From the NCBI GenBank assembly GCA_902768785.1, contig CACXMM010000029.1:1-46634 (forward strand): 46,634 nucleotides of DNA, read 5' to 3'. Below the pieces are notes generated by a model. It saw only the letters and a program-made list of their open reading frames with translations, did no database searches and was not told where the DNA came from. Below are positions 20,229-29,171 of the stretch, in pieces (positions within the stretch are counted from its first letter, which is position 1; every line of letters starts with the position of its first letter). Source of the stretch: an uncultured Prevotellaceae bacterium (GTDB lineage Bacteria > Bacteroidota > Bacteroidia > Bacteroidales > Bacteroidaceae). A program made the translations under genes and the position numbers.

Positions 20229-20522
20229 ATACTTTATGGATTAATTTTTCAGGTTTCCAATACGATAAAATCATTCAGTAAATCATTTACTTCCATCAGT
20301 TTGCAAAAGCAGAGTAGGGTAGTTCCCCTAAAATCTGCTCATCTCTCCCCACAACGGATTAATTCGGTGCAAAAGTACATAAATCCTAACACTTTTTGCA
20401 TCATTAAATGGAAAAAACTACTTTTGGAGTCAAAATTTCTTTCTTTACCTCTTTTTTTGCAACGAAATGAACAAGAAGTTACTACGTAGCCAGAAAAAAG
20501 ATGGCAGAAAAGCATTTGATTG
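20229..20522. other. Leader and promoter region of the acidic lipoprotein gene
   Basis: TACTTTTG (minus strand, 20377-20370) is a likely -7 box without a matching upstream element; it predicts a leader of about 135 nt. Within that leader AGCAGA (20308-20313) and TAGGG (20315-20319) pair with CCCTA (20326-20330) and TCTGCT (20334-20339), forming a two-part hairpin. No coding frame is convincing here. Confidence 0.5.
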
Positions 20523-21809
20523 TTATGATTCGTTATCAGGTACGAAGGTAGGATGGTTCAGTCTCCTTCTTTCGAAAAAGGCGCGAGTCTTCAGGTAGAA
20601 CAGCATACTTCCTGCTACCTGTGCAGCAGCAGCCATCCAGAAAGCGGTTACATAACCAAGATGCTCAGCAACCACTCCCCCCAGTAGCACGCCTATTCCC
20701 ATTCCCACGTCCCATGATAGCAGAATAGTGCTATTGGCGGTACCCCGTTGGTTGTTATATGCCATGGCTATCATCATGTTTTGGAATGCAGGCCATACAC
20801 GGCCGTTGCCCAGTCCGATAAAGATTGCCGAGCCGTAATAGCCGAAATCATTTGGACAGGCCACGAACAGCACATAACCTATCGATGAGAGCAGCACACC
20901 CTGTTTGGCATTACTTGTCAGTCTTCCTTCTCGCAGTCCTTTACTGCCTTGCAATCGTGTAACGATGAGACCAACGGAGAGGAGGGCGAAGTAAACACCT
21001 GTTCCTCCTGTCCTTCCCATCACTTCCTTGCAATAGATGGCAAGATAATTGCTCAGTACTCCGAAGCAGAAACCGTAGAATGCCATGTTTGCCGCTAATA
21101 ACCACCCGTTTGTCAGGAAGAAACGGTCGAGACGAATCAGGCCTGTAGAATGTTTGAGTTCTTTTGCTGTTGAGTCTTTGTGCTTTTGGGTATTTGTCCT
21201 CCCCTTTGAAGTGGGATTTAGGGGTGCTCTTTTAGAGGGATTGGATACAGTGGGCTTTATCGTGGCATCCACGCACAGTCCTATTCCTGCTATTACCAGT
21301 GCCAGCCAGAACAGCAGTTCGAAATTGTGTGTTTCGTGGTAGATGAACAGTCCTGCAGAAGGGGCAAAGGCCATCCCCAGATTATTGCCCAAACCATAGT
21401 AGCCGATTCCCTCATTACGTCTTGACGGAGGCAGCACATCAATAGCCATGGTAGAGTTGGCTACCGTCACACTTCCAAAAGGGGCACCGTGGAGTGTTCT
21501 TACGATGGTGAATAGCAACAGGGTGGAGGCCGCTAAATAGCCGGCAAAAAGAATGAAAAACAGGAAGAAACATATCATCAGGACCTTCTTGCGGTTAAAG
21601 GAATCCACCAAATAGCCGCTGAACGGACGCGAAAGCAATGCCATCACTGTATAACCGGAAAGAACAATGCCTATGACGTCTTTTGTGGCGTGGAAATGTT
21701 CGCTCAGATAGAGTGGCAACAAAGGTGTCAGTAAATAGAAGGCGAAGAACAGCGTGAAATTCGCCGTCATCACTTTCCAGTAGTTCCCGTTCCATAGTTT
21801 CTCTTTCAC
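20523..21809 (-). CDS. Major facilitator superfamily transporter
   Basis: The 428-residue protein has about 12 hydrophobic helices in two halves. The first loop holds the MFS signature SRPFSGYLVDSFNRKKVLM after helix 2, and RTLHGAPFGSVTVANSTMAIDVLPPSRRNEGIGYYGLGNNLG lines the helix 4-5 region (quoted here in part only as landmarks: RTLHGAPFGS and RRNEGIGYYG). The pattern resembles drug/arabinose-efflux-type MFS members, but the substrate is unknown. The central loop between the two halves (about residues 190-222) contains a Pro/Lys-rich insert encoded by a repeat-like stretch at 21198-21236. No strong promoter is recognised upstream. Confidence 0.85.
   Translation of the reverse strand: MKEKLWNGNYWKVMTANFTLFFAFYLLTPLLPLYLSEHFHATKDVIGIVLSGYTVMALLSRPFSGYLVDSFNRKKVLMICFFLFFILFAGYLAASTLLLFTIVRTLHGAPFGSVTVANSTMAIDVLPPSRRNEGIGYYGLGNNLGMAFAPSAGLFIYHETHNFELLFWLALVIAGIGLCVDATIKPTVSNPSKRAPLNPTSKGRTNTQKHKDSTAKELKHSTGLIRLDRFFLTNGWLLAANMAFYGFCFGVLSNYLAIYCKEVMGRTGGTGVYFALLSVGLIVTRLQGSKGLREGRLTSNAKQGVLLSSIGYVLFVACPNDFGYYGSAIFIGLGNGRVWPAFQNMMIAMAYNNQRGTANSTILLSWDVGMGIGVLLGGVVAEHLGYVTAFWMAAAAQVAGSMLFYLKTRAFFERRRLNHPTFVPDNES
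21198..21236. repeat. Repeat-like insert in the central loop of the MFS gene
   Basis: The plus strand reads CCTCCCCTTTGAAGTGGGA then TTTAGGGGTGCTC, a C-block/G-block element encoding SKRAPLNPTSKGRT in the loop between helices 6 and 7. From memory, elements of this type (peptides like PLNPPKG) recur in Bacteroidota genomes. It lies in a loop that tolerates insertions. Confidence 0.5.
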
Positions 21810-21903
21810 TTCTAAAGTAAATGACTTTGCTCTATCACAAAATAGACCTTGCTTTTATCTTGAATTAGACTTTTCTTTTCCTTTTGTCTATTGGACATAC
21901 ATG

Positions 21904-22437
21904 CTAAACCTCTTCTTCTTCCGTTCCTCGAAGGATAATGCTGGTGGCACCTATGGTAAAGAGCGTGCCGTTTTCGATTCTTCGACGTTCACGTGGTTTC
22001 AATTCCACGTTGTCAACGAACGTGCCCGTATTACTGTTGTTGTCGGAGAGTGTATAGCAGATATTGCCCTGCTTGTCGTATTTGACGTTGATGGTGCAAT
22101 GGTTCAGATCGACACTGGGATCGACAGTCTCGAAAGGAGTGTTGACGGGGTTCCCCTTCTGGTATCTGCCGATCACGTTATCGCCTAATTGCAGGGGTAT
22201 CACCTGTTTGTAGTGGAACACGTTCTCGATGACGATAATCGATCCGAACCCTTTCTCGTTGGCATTTTCATCGGGGTTCTCGTCCTTCTGTCGGTTGCGT
22301 AACTTTGACACACCGATGCGAATGCCGAATTGCTTGCCGCACTCGGGACATTGGAACACCAAGCTCTGTCCTTCCTGATACTGCGTCTCATCGAAAGTAA
22401 TGTAATTGTCGCATTTGGGGCATCTTACTCGCTTCAT
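21904..22437 (-). CDS. Zinc-ribbon plus FHA-domain protein
   Basis: The 177-residue protein starts with a zinc ribbon (CPKC at residues 6-9, CPEC at 30-33). A charged linker follows, then a C-terminal forkhead-associated domain: NVIGRYQKGNPVNTPFETVD with the conserved Gly-Arg, DLNHCTINV with a Leu-Asn-His in place of the usual S-x-x-H, and LSDNNSNTGTFVDNVEL with the NxxGT loop. FHA domains bind phosphothreonine, suggesting a role in Ser/Thr-kinase or type VI-like signalling, but no kinase is nearby. It begins 48 nt after the SPOR protein gene on the same strand and is probably co-transcribed from 23531-23562. Confidence 0.85.
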   Translation of the reverse strand: MKRVRCPKCDNYITFDETQYQEGQSLVFQCPECGKQFGIRIGVSKLRNRQKDENPDENANEKGFGSIIVIENVFHYKQVIPLQLGDNVIGRYQKGNPVNTPFETVDPSVDLNHCTINVKYDKQGNICYTLSDNNSNTGTFVDNVELKPRERRRIENGTLFTIGATSIILRGTEEEEV

Positions 22438-22485
22438 GCTCTATCTGTATCCTGTTAGTGTTTTCACTGAAAGGAGTGAAAACGA

Positions 22486-23526
22486 TTATTTCACTTCATA
22501 CACCCATGCCTCGCGGAATGCCGAATGACCTCGCAGACCCTTGAGTGCTTGATAAGCCTCCTGCTCTGTGCTGTAGGAGCCGTAGATCACGCGGTTGCCG
22601 CTTTTCCTTGTGAGAACCTTTGCCTGTGAGAATCCCTCTTGGGTGAGTTGTCCTGCAAAAGCATGGGCATTTTTAAGACTCACCTTACTGGCTAAGACAA
22701 TCGACCAATAATGAGGTCGTGGGGTAGGATTCACTGTTTCTACCTGCTTCACATCCGTCTGAGGTGTGGCGGCCTTCGCTGTCTCCTGTCCTGACTCCTC
22801 TTTCAGAATGTTTTCGTTTTGCAGCTTGACATCAGTCTTGGTGGAAGTCACCTCCTTGGGCATCACCCGATAAAGCATACTGTTCTCGATGTTACTGAGA
22901 TTCATGCCCGCCTTGTCTTGTGTCCCAACGGGCGTAGTAATCAGGAAGAATGCCAGGATGGCAGCAGCGATGGCCACAGCGTTACGGATCGCACTGACAC
23001 GGATGCTGATGGTCTTGGCAGAAGGCTCTTCAGCAGCAGAATCCTGCTCTACGGTCACGGTCTCATCTGCCGGGTTCTCCTGAGTCACAACGGGAAGTGC
23101 TGACGGTTTGTTCACGCTCATATCGAACGAGCTGAGACCATATAGCTCTGGTGTAAGGATACCGGCCTCACAGGGCATGAACTCGTAGTTTCCGTCCTCG
23201 TTCAACGATAAAGTACCGATGTCATTCAGCTCGTAAACGCCCTCATTCTGAAGGATTTGCTTCAGTTCGTTCACCTCATCCTCGATGCGGTTCATAGCTT
23301 CGGGATAGCTGATGTCGTAGGCCTCGATATACGACTGTGCGAGCAGGGAATCGTTCAGACGGAGTTTCGGATTGAACCCAAGGGTGCGTGATGGCGGCAA
23401 GAACAGCATGTCGTTGTCGTCATAATGCGCCTCGACATGATGAGCCATGAATCCTCCCAGATTCGGGACGATTACACAGTCATTGTCAAGAAGCAGAATC
23501 TCTATATGTCTTTCGAGTTCAATCAT
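22486..23526 (-). CDS. HU-CCDC81 / SPOR-domain membrane protein
   Basis: The 346-residue protein begins MIELERHIEILLLDNDCVIVPNLGGF, typical of the prokaryotic HU-like (CCDC81) domain found in Bacteroidota, and a second such domain ends near residue 125. A membrane helix (AVAIAAAILAFFLITTPVG) lies near residues 184-203. A Lys/Thr-rich periplasmic linker leads to a C-terminal SPOR domain (HYWSIVLASKVSLKNAHAFAGQL to the end), which binds denuded peptidoglycan at division sites. The protein may therefore connect the nucleoid or cytoplasm with the septum. The promoter box ends 4 nt before the ATG, so the mRNA seems leaderless. Confidence 0.85.
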   Translation of the reverse strand: MIELERHIEILLLDNDCVIVPNLGGFMAHHVEAHYDDNDMLFLPPSRTLGFNPKLRLNDSLLAQSYIEAYDISYPEAMNRIEDEVNELKQILQNEGVYELNDIGTLSLNEDGNYEFMPCEAGILTPELYGLSSFDMSVNKPSALPVVTQENPADETVTVEQDSAAEEPSAKTISIRVSAIRNAVAIAAAILAFFLITTPVGTQDKAGMNLSNIENSMLYRVMPKEVTSTKTDVKLQNENILKEESGQETAKAATPQTDVKQVETVNPTPRPHYWSIVLASKVSLKNAHAFAGQLTQEGFSQAKVLTRKSGNRVIYGSYSTEQEAYQALKGLRGHSAFREAWVYEVK

Positions 23527-23530
23527 GCTG

Positions 23531-23562
23531 CAAAATTACTTGTTTTCTTCTAATTTTCCAAA
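23531..23562 (-). promoter_or_regulatory. Consensus promoter giving a leaderless transcript
   Basis: TTTG (23562-23559), 20 nt, TAATTTTG (23538-23531) on the minus strand. Only 4 nt separate the box from the ATG at 23526, so transcription should start at or next to the A of the start codon. Confidence 0.8.
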
Positions 23563-23622
23563 TAAATTCATCGTAAAAAGAAAAAAAGCAAAAAATATCA
23601 TTCATAATCGAAATTTTATGAT

Positions 23623-23630
23623 TACTTTTG
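23623..23630 (+). promoter_or_regulatory. -7 box directly before rfbC
   Basis: TACTTTTG ends 5 nt before the ATG at 23636, again predicting a leaderless or near-leaderless mRNA. No TTTG at the proper upstream distance is seen, so this is weaker than its divergent neighbour. Confidence 0.5.
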
Positions 23631-23635
23631 CAGGT

Positions 23636-24184
23636 ATGGAATACAAAGCTACTGAAATCGAGGGCGTGTATGTTATCGAGCCGCGAGTATTCAATGATGC
23701 CCGTGGGTATTTCTTCGAGGCTTTCAAGCAGGAGGAGTTCGAGAATCATATCGGTCAGGTGAATTTCATTCAAGACAACGAGTCGAAGTCAAGTTATGGG
23801 GTTTTGCGCGGCCTGCATTATCAGAAAGGTGAGATGTCACAAGCCAAGTTGGTGAGGGTGATTCAAGGTCGTGTCATCGACGTGGCTGTGGATATCCGTA
23901 AGAGTTCACCGACCTTCGGAAAGCATGTGATGGTGGAGTTGAGCGGTGAGAACAAACGCCAGTTCTTCATTCCCCGTGGCTTTGCCCATGGCTTCCTTGT
24001 GTTGAGTGATGAGGCGGTGTTTACCTATAAGGTGGACAATGTGTATGCGCCTCAAGCTGAAGCAAGTATTCGTTTTGATGATCCCGACTTGGGGATAGAG
24101 TGGCCTATCAGTGAGAAAGACGTGCTGACGAGTGAGAAAGACTTGAAGGCAGACTCTTTCAAAGAGGCGGAACTATTTGACTGA
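23636..24184 (+). CDS. rfbC: dTDP-4-dehydrorhamnose 3,5-epimerase
   Basis: The 182-residue cupin enzyme epimerises dTDP-4-keto-6-deoxyglucose in dTDP-L-rhamnose synthesis for surface polysaccharide. Family motifs are visible: RVFNDARGYFFEAF, FIQDNESKSSYGVLRGLHYQ with the catalytic His of LHYQ, KLVRVIQGRVIDVAVDIR and FFIPRGFAHGFLVLSD. Length is typical. I chose the ATG at 23636 (MEYKATEIEGVYVIEP), where homologues start; an in-frame ATG at 23618 lies before the presumed -7 box. The other rfb genes are not in the window. Confidence 0.95.
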   Translation: MEYKATEIEGVYVIEPRVFNDARGYFFEAFKQEEFENHIGQVNFIQDNESKSSYGVLRGLHYQKGEMSQAKLVRVIQGRVIDVAVDIRKSSPTFGKHVMVELSGENKRQFFIPRGFAHGFLVLSDEAVFTYKVDNVYAPQAEASIRFDDPDLGIEWPISEKDVLTSEKDLKADSFKEAELFD

Positions 24185-24199
24185 TATTCATCTGCGTTT

Positions 24200-25000
24200 A
24201 TGACACGTATCGTATATATCCTGTTGTGTTTGGCTTTTCTTACTGCATGTGGCGGTAAGAGACAGACGGATCAGTCGGCTATGCCCGAAGAGGACAAGCA
24301 GGCCAAACAACTGATGCAGGGTATCTGGGTGACCGCAGGAGATGAGGAGCCGGCTTTCCGGGTGTCGGGTGACAGCATTTTCTATCCTGACTCCACCAGT
24401 CTTCCCGCTCATTTCATGGTGATTGCCGATACGTTGGTGGTGAAAGGCGGCACTGTGGTAAAATATCCCATCGTGCGACAGTCGGAGCATCTCTTGGAAT
24501 TCAAGAACCCCAATGGTGAGCTGATTGAGCTGGTGAAGAGTGAGAATACCGAGGAGGATCTGGAATATTTCGAGACAAAGCAACCGGTGGTGCTTAATCA
24601 GAACAGGACGATCAAACGCGACACGGTACTAACCTATCAGGGCGAGCGTTATCACTGTTATGTGCAGGTAAACCCCACCACGTACAAGGTGATCAAGTCA
24701 TCGACCACCGATGATGGGATGGAGGTGGCCAATGTCTATTACGACAACACCATCCATGTGGCAGTGTTCCAAGGTGCTGTGAAGAAATACTCGCATGATT
24801 TCAAGAAGCACGACTTCTTGAAATTCGTTCCCCAAGACCATATCAATCAGATCATCTTGAGTGATATGATCCTCATCAAGACCGATGCTGACGGATTTCA
24901 TCATCAGGCACAACTCTGTGTACCCGATTCCCCCAGTAGCTATGTGGTGGATGTGGTGGTATCAGCCAACGGCAAGATGGTGATGAAGGAGATTCCCTGA
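24200..25000 (+). CDS. Lipoprotein of unknown function (possibly DUF4738)
   Basis: The 266-residue protein has a lipoprotein signal (MTRIVYILLCLAFLTAC). The residues after the Cys (GGKRQTDQ) lack an acidic surface-export signal, so it probably faces the periplasm. The body is beta-strand-rich, with an N-terminal lipocalin-like stretch (LMQGIWVTAGDEEPAFRVSG, DSIFYPDST) and a second half starting at the TIKRDTVLTYQGERYHCYV segment. I associate this pattern with the Bacteroidota DUF4738 family, but not firmly. It starts 15 nt after rfbC and is probably co-transcribed. Its stop abuts the convergent M6 peptidase stop with no gap. Confidence 0.6.
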   Translation: MTRIVYILLCLAFLTACGGKRQTDQSAMPEEDKQAKQLMQGIWVTAGDEEPAFRVSGDSIFYPDSTSLPAHFMVIADTLVVKGGTVVKYPIVRQSEHLLEFKNPNGELIELVKSENTEEDLEYFETKQPVVLNQNRTIKRDTVLTYQGERYHCYVQVNPTTYKVIKSSTTDDGMEVANVYYDNTIHVAVFQGAVKKYSHDFKKHDFLKFVPQDHINQIILSDMILIKTDADGFHHQAQLCVPDSPSSYVVDVVVSANGKMVMKEIP

Positions 25001-26752
25001 TTAATAGACTACCACTTTCCTACCACGGACTACGTAGATTCCTTTGGGTAAAGATGAAGAATCGCTACCTGCAAACCGTCCGTCAACTGTATAGATCTTT
25101 GTCTGTTTTTCTGTATCCCGCAGGATGTCACGGATTCCTGTGGTGCCATTGTCATAGTAGAACGTGATGACACCGTCTGATTCCTCTATCGACTCAATGC
25201 GTGCCTTCATGGTTCCCGTGTAGGTGGTGAACAGTGGAATATCATGAACATCTGCAGTGCCAGGGTAGGGGTCGCCGGCATGATTCTGATAGTAATCTGT
25301 GGCGGTTTTTCCCTTGCCCACCTCATACCAGTTGAGAAGGTAGTTGTCGGCGGGAACCACGGTCATCCTGCTCCTTCCGATGGTGTTGTTCACACTGTTG
25401 CTGCTAAGCGTGAAGGCATATTGGTCATAGTCCACATGGGTCACCAGCATGCCGTGTCCATACATCTTATGGTTCCATCCGCTCTTCTGGATGTTCTGCA
25501 GGATAAAATACTCACTGGGGTTTTCATCGTTCACGATGCGATAAGCATGGCCGTCAGGCTCGTCGATATTCCTTAGCTCGTAAGTGCCGGACGTTTTCAG
25601 CGTATCGATCTTAAACCATTCAAAGGCCTCACGTTCCCATGCCGTATAGGCTGTCGGTGAATAGCCGTTCTGGGCATATTCACCGTTGTCCATCAAGCTC
25701 CACATCTCCATGCCGGGGTTCATGGCATTCTGTGCTGATTTCGAAGTTGGGTAGAAATCGGGCATTCCCATGCAATGGGAGAACTCATGACAGAACAGTC
25801 CGATGCCCGCGATACGTTGGAAAGGTTCACTGGGCCAGCAGCCAGGAAAGCCGTTCAGCTCGGCGTTCACTCCATAGCGGTAGATTCTCTTGCCGCTGAC
25901 ATTGGCGTATGTGACCCCGGACTTCGGCCAGATACAGGTGGATGTATTCCCGCTGATGCTCTCGGCATAGCCGGCATAGATTACATAGACGAGATCAATG
26001 ATACCGTCGTCGTTGGCATCGTATGGTGAGAAATCAACACCTTCCTCGGCTGCGAGGGTACACACATCTGGGATGAAGAGGCTCATATCGTCATTCCCTT
26101 CACCGTAATAGGCAGTGGGGTGGGGCAAGGTGACGGGTCCGTAGATGTCAAACTGCGGCTTGAACAATCCTCCGCTCATGTCCTGGAAATATTTCCTCAC
26201 ACTACCGTAGTTCTTTCCTACGGTCTGGTTGCCTACGCTGTTGTCTATCACCTCCGCATTCAGGTATTGGTCGAACACGCTCTTGGGGTCTTCGTCGATG
26301 AATTTGTCATCCGAGAACTGGGCAAGGATCACCACCACCTTCGGTTGTCCGCTGTGAGGAAAATAGGTATGGGAGCGGGCATCGATAGGTTCGCGGCGCC
26401 TTGATATTCCATTCTGATGCCGGGAAATATACTCCTCGAACTTTGCTTTGTCCTGCTCATTGATGGATTGCTGCTCCTGCTCATTGCGGTTCTCTTTCTC
26501 ATGAGCCAACAGGGTAGTGGCACTCAGTGATCCGTCATCATTCACCCGAGCAATGAAAAAGTCATTGCCCTCGTGACACAGCAATACGCCGTCGGTGGTG
26601 AGGTAGTAGTGTAACTCCTCATCCCCTCGGCCAATCACCGTGAGCTGGGTTCCGTCCGATTGCCTTACCACAACAGGTAATGGGTAGGCTTTGGTAGCCC
26701 TGACCTGACAGGTAAGGAGAAGGAATAGAAGAGCGAGCAGACTTTTTTTCAT
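25001..26752 (-). CDS. Secreted M6-family metallopeptidase (downstream paralogue)
   Basis: The 583-residue protein has a signal peptide (MKKSLLALLFLLLTCQVRA) and a propeptide-like N-terminus up to about residue 130. The catalytic domain carries the zinc site HEFSHCMGMPD (residues 322-332), the HExxHxxGxxD form of M6/immune-inhibitor-A-like peptidases. Another conserved stretch is GSVRKYFQDMSGG near 183. The C-terminus (IYTVDGRFAGSDSSSLPKGI then YVVRGRKVVVY) looks like a short type IX secretion sorting domain of the kind common in Prevotella. Its ATG overlaps the stop of the upstream paralogue (ATGA), so the two are translationally coupled. Extracellular protein degradation is the expected role. 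Confidence 0.88.
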   Translation of the reverse strand: MKKSLLALLFLLLTCQVRATKAYPLPVVVRQSDGTQLTVIGRGDEELHYYLTTDGVLLCHEGNDFFIARVNDDGSLSATTLLAHEKENRNEQEQQSINEQDKAKFEEYISRHQNGISRRREPIDARSHTYFPHSGQPKVVVILAQFSDDKFIDEDPKSVFDQYLNAEVIDNSVGNQTVGKNYGSVRKYFQDMSGGLFKPQFDIYGPVTLPHPTAYYGEGNDDMSLFIPDVCTLAAEEGVDFSPYDANDDGIIDLVYVIYAGYAESISGNTSTCIWPKSGVTYANVSGKRIYRYGVNAELNGFPGCWPSEPFQRIAGIGLFCHEFSHCMGMPDFYPTSKSAQNAMNPGMEMWSLMDNGEYAQNGYSPTAYTAWEREAFEWFKIDTLKTSGTYELRNIDEPDGHAYRIVNDENPSEYFILQNIQKSGWNHKMYGHGMLVTHVDYDQYAFTLSSNSVNNTIGRSRMTVVPADNYLLNWYEVGKGKTATDYYQNHAGDPYPGTADVHDIPLFTTYTGTMKARIESIEESDGVITFYYDNGTTGIRDILRDTEKQTKIYTVDGRFAGSDSSSLPKGIYVVRGRKVVVY

Positions 26753-29148
26753 CGAACAACCGTCTTTTTCCCGTTGACGATATAGATGCCCTTGGCCAGC
26801 CCCTTGAGTGAGGAGCCGATATAACGACCATCGAGGGTATAAACCTGCACACCGTTCTTCGTCTTGTCGTTAACCGTCGATGCCGTGTTCATGTTTCTGA
26901 TGGCGGTAGCGATGCCACGCTTTGTACTTTCACAGAAATACATATCCTCAACGAAAAGGATGTCGCCATCGGTTTGCTCATTGTCGTTGGTTAGAACGAC
27001 AGCGGAGATATTGGAGAGGTCAACACCATGGGCTTCAGCCGTAGAGAGCTGGATGGCAATGGTTCTCCATTCACCGGCTTCCAAGTCAAACGACTGTGAA
27101 TAAGAGCCGTCACCCACATCTGTCGCAGTGGCTCTTGTCTCAAACTGTGCCTTGGCATTGCCAGCCTGGACGGCACCAGACAACAGGGTGATCTTCAGTT
27201 TCATGGCCTTCAGGGCTTTCACGCAATAACTCAGGATGTTACAATCGGAGACATCGGTAGGACCTGCGAAGTTGACTTCTTCGAAGTTTTTCACCTGATA
27301 GCCATGGGTTATGCTTTCATTATCATGTTCCCACACGTAGGTCTTAATGATCTGGTTTGCTGTTGACTCAGTGGCTATCGTCAGTTCTTCCGTTTTATTC
27401 TCCTCACTGTTGTCTTCCACCTTCTGAGCAGGTTCAAACAGGTAATAGAAAGAGATAATCATATTCTTTTCCTGAATATTCAAAAGGGGCTTGTCCATTG
27501 GTGTTCCCGCCTCGATCATAGGTATGCTGTACAGATAATGCACATCACTGGTGCCAGGGAAAGGATCACCCCTATGGGAGAGAAGGTACTGGTTTTTGGT
27601 ATAGGGTTTTTCTGTTCCTGCCAAATAGGAACTGATGAACTCGTTATCCGCCGGGATGATGGTCATCCGAGAATGACCAAGGACGTTATTCGGGGAATGA
27701 TTGCTAAGAGAAAAAGCATCGGCATCGTAATTCACGTAGGTAATGAGTAACCCGTGACCAAGATTCGAGGCTAACCAATTGTTCCATCCGGATGCTTGGA
27801 TATTCTGAATGCACACATATTCATTACCGTTTTCATTATCGTCAGGAAAGATCTTGTAAGCAATACCACCTGTTGCATCAATATGTTTCATGGTGATCTG
27901 CTGTCCGATCATATTGTCTTTCAGCACTTCCATTTCTTTCCATCCCATATACTCACGTTCCCAAGCTGTATAGGCCGTGGGGGAATAGCCTCCCATCAGC
28001 GTGCCGGACTGGCCATTAACGGTTATCTTGACAGAACCTGAATACTCGCCTCCATCCATCACGTCCCAGAACTCCATGGCGGGATTCCCGGCATCTTGGA
28101 TTGCTTTATAAGTAGGATAGATGTCGGGTAGTCCTAAGCAGTGCGAGAACTCATGACAGAACAGACCGATGCCATTGATTTGTGGAACATTGTTAAAACC
28201 GCCCTCGGTGGAGGAGGGGTTGAAGTTCAACTCCGAATGCACACCATAGCGGCATACAATTTTTCCATCGAAGGTCCCAAAATTGCTTTCTCCATCCGTA
28301 GGACCACTCTTTGGCCAAATGGTATTATCATCTCCTCCTGTGCTCTGTCCATAGCCCGCATAGATCACATAGACCAAATCGACATACCCGTCATTGTCTT
28401 CATCATATTGAGAGAAATCGACCCCAGCCTCTTGTGCCAAAGTACAGACTTCAGGGATGAATTTGCTCATGTCGTCGTTTTTACCGGGGCCATAAACTGC
28501 CATATTCTTAGATAGATGCACGATAGTACTAAACAAGTCGAATTGTGGTGTAAAGGCACCACCACTCATGTCTGAGAAATACTTTCTTACGCTGCCGATA
28601 TTTCTGCTAAGGGTGGCATCTTCGGTATGGGTGGGTTTACCTTCAGCGTTCAGATACTGGTTGAAGATTTCCCATGTCGTCTGCTCATCATGTTTGAACT
28701 TCTGGTCCTGAAAGTCGGCAAGGATTACCAAAGCCGTAGGACTTCCTGTGTGTGGGAACAGGGTGGTGGTATTGTCCGTCATCTGTACCCTTCTAAGGAC
28801 TTTCTTCGCCTGGTTTGCATCGGCAGCCGTAAAGAACCTGTTCTTATCCTGCTTACCAATAAGGGTAATTTCCTCTGCTGTGCGCTGTCCGGGATTATGG
28901 GCCAGTATACCGCTCGACTTCATCTCACCATTTTCATCGATTACGGCGATGTATAGATCCCTGCCCTCCTGATAGAGCAGTACGCCATCAGTGGTGGCGG
29001 CATAGTTGAAATGCTCGTCACCATACAGTTGGTAAGTCAGCTGCTTGCCGTCTTTTTGTGTAATGGTGAAAGGTTCCGGGTAGGCTTTTGCTCCCCAGAT
29101 ATGGATGGTTGCCAAAAGTCCGATCAGTATTGCAATCAGTTTCTTCAT
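26749..29148 (-). CDS. Secreted M6-family metallopeptidase with extra beta domain (upstream paralogue)
   Basis: The 799-residue protein shares the whole layout of its downstream neighbour: signal peptide (MKKLIAILIGLLATIHIWGA), related N-terminus (TDGVLLYQEGRDLYIAVIDE), GSVRKYFSDMSGG near 185 and zinc site HEFSHCLGLPD (residues 332-342). It differs by about 200 extra residues (roughly 575-760) that look like a beta-sandwich, possibly carbohydrate- or substrate-binding, inserted before the C-terminal sorting-type tail (VYTLDGRYIGSSLKGLAKGI then YIVNGKKTVVR). The pair arose by tandem duplication followed by domain gain or loss. It starts 23 nt after the EFR1-type ferredoxin gene and is probably transcribed from 30000-30031. 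Confidence 0.88.
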   Translation of the reverse strand: MKKLIAILIGLLATIHIWGAKAYPEPFTITQKDGKQLTYQLYGDEHFNYAATTDGVLLYQEGRDLYIAVIDENGEMKSSGILAHNPGQRTAEEITLIGKQDKNRFFTAADANQAKKVLRRVQMTDNTTTLFPHTGSPTALVILADFQDQKFKHDEQTTWEIFNQYLNAEGKPTHTEDATLSRNIGSVRKYFSDMSGGAFTPQFDLFSTIVHLSKNMAVYGPGKNDDMSKFIPEVCTLAQEAGVDFSQYDEDNDGYVDLVYVIYAGYGQSTGGDDNTIWPKSGPTDGESNFGTFDGKIVCRYGVHSELNFNPSSTEGGFNNVPQINGIGLFCHEFSHCLGLPDIYPTYKAIQDAGNPAMEFWDVMDGGEYSGSVKITVNGQSGTLMGGYSPTAYTAWEREYMGWKEMEVLKDNMIGQQITMKHIDATGGIAYKIFPDDNENGNEYVCIQNIQASGWNNWLASNLGHGLLITYVNYDADAFSLSNHSPNNVLGHSRMTIIPADNEFISSYLAGTEKPYTKNQYLLSHRGDPFPGTSDVHYLYSIPMIEAGTPMDKPLLNIQEKNMIISFYYLFEPAQKVEDNSEENKTEELTIATESTANQIIKTYVWEHDNESITHGYQVKNFEEVNFAGPTDVSDCNILSYCVKALKAMKLKITLLSGAVQAGNAKAQFETRATATDVGDGSYSQSFDLEAGEWRTIAIQLSTAEAHGVDLSNISAVVLTNDNEQTDGDILFVEDMYFCESTKRGIATAIRNMNTASTVNDKTKNGVQVYTLDGRYIGSSLKGLAKGIYIVNGKKTVVR

Positions 29149-29171
29149 TCTTCTTTACGCTACTAATTTTA

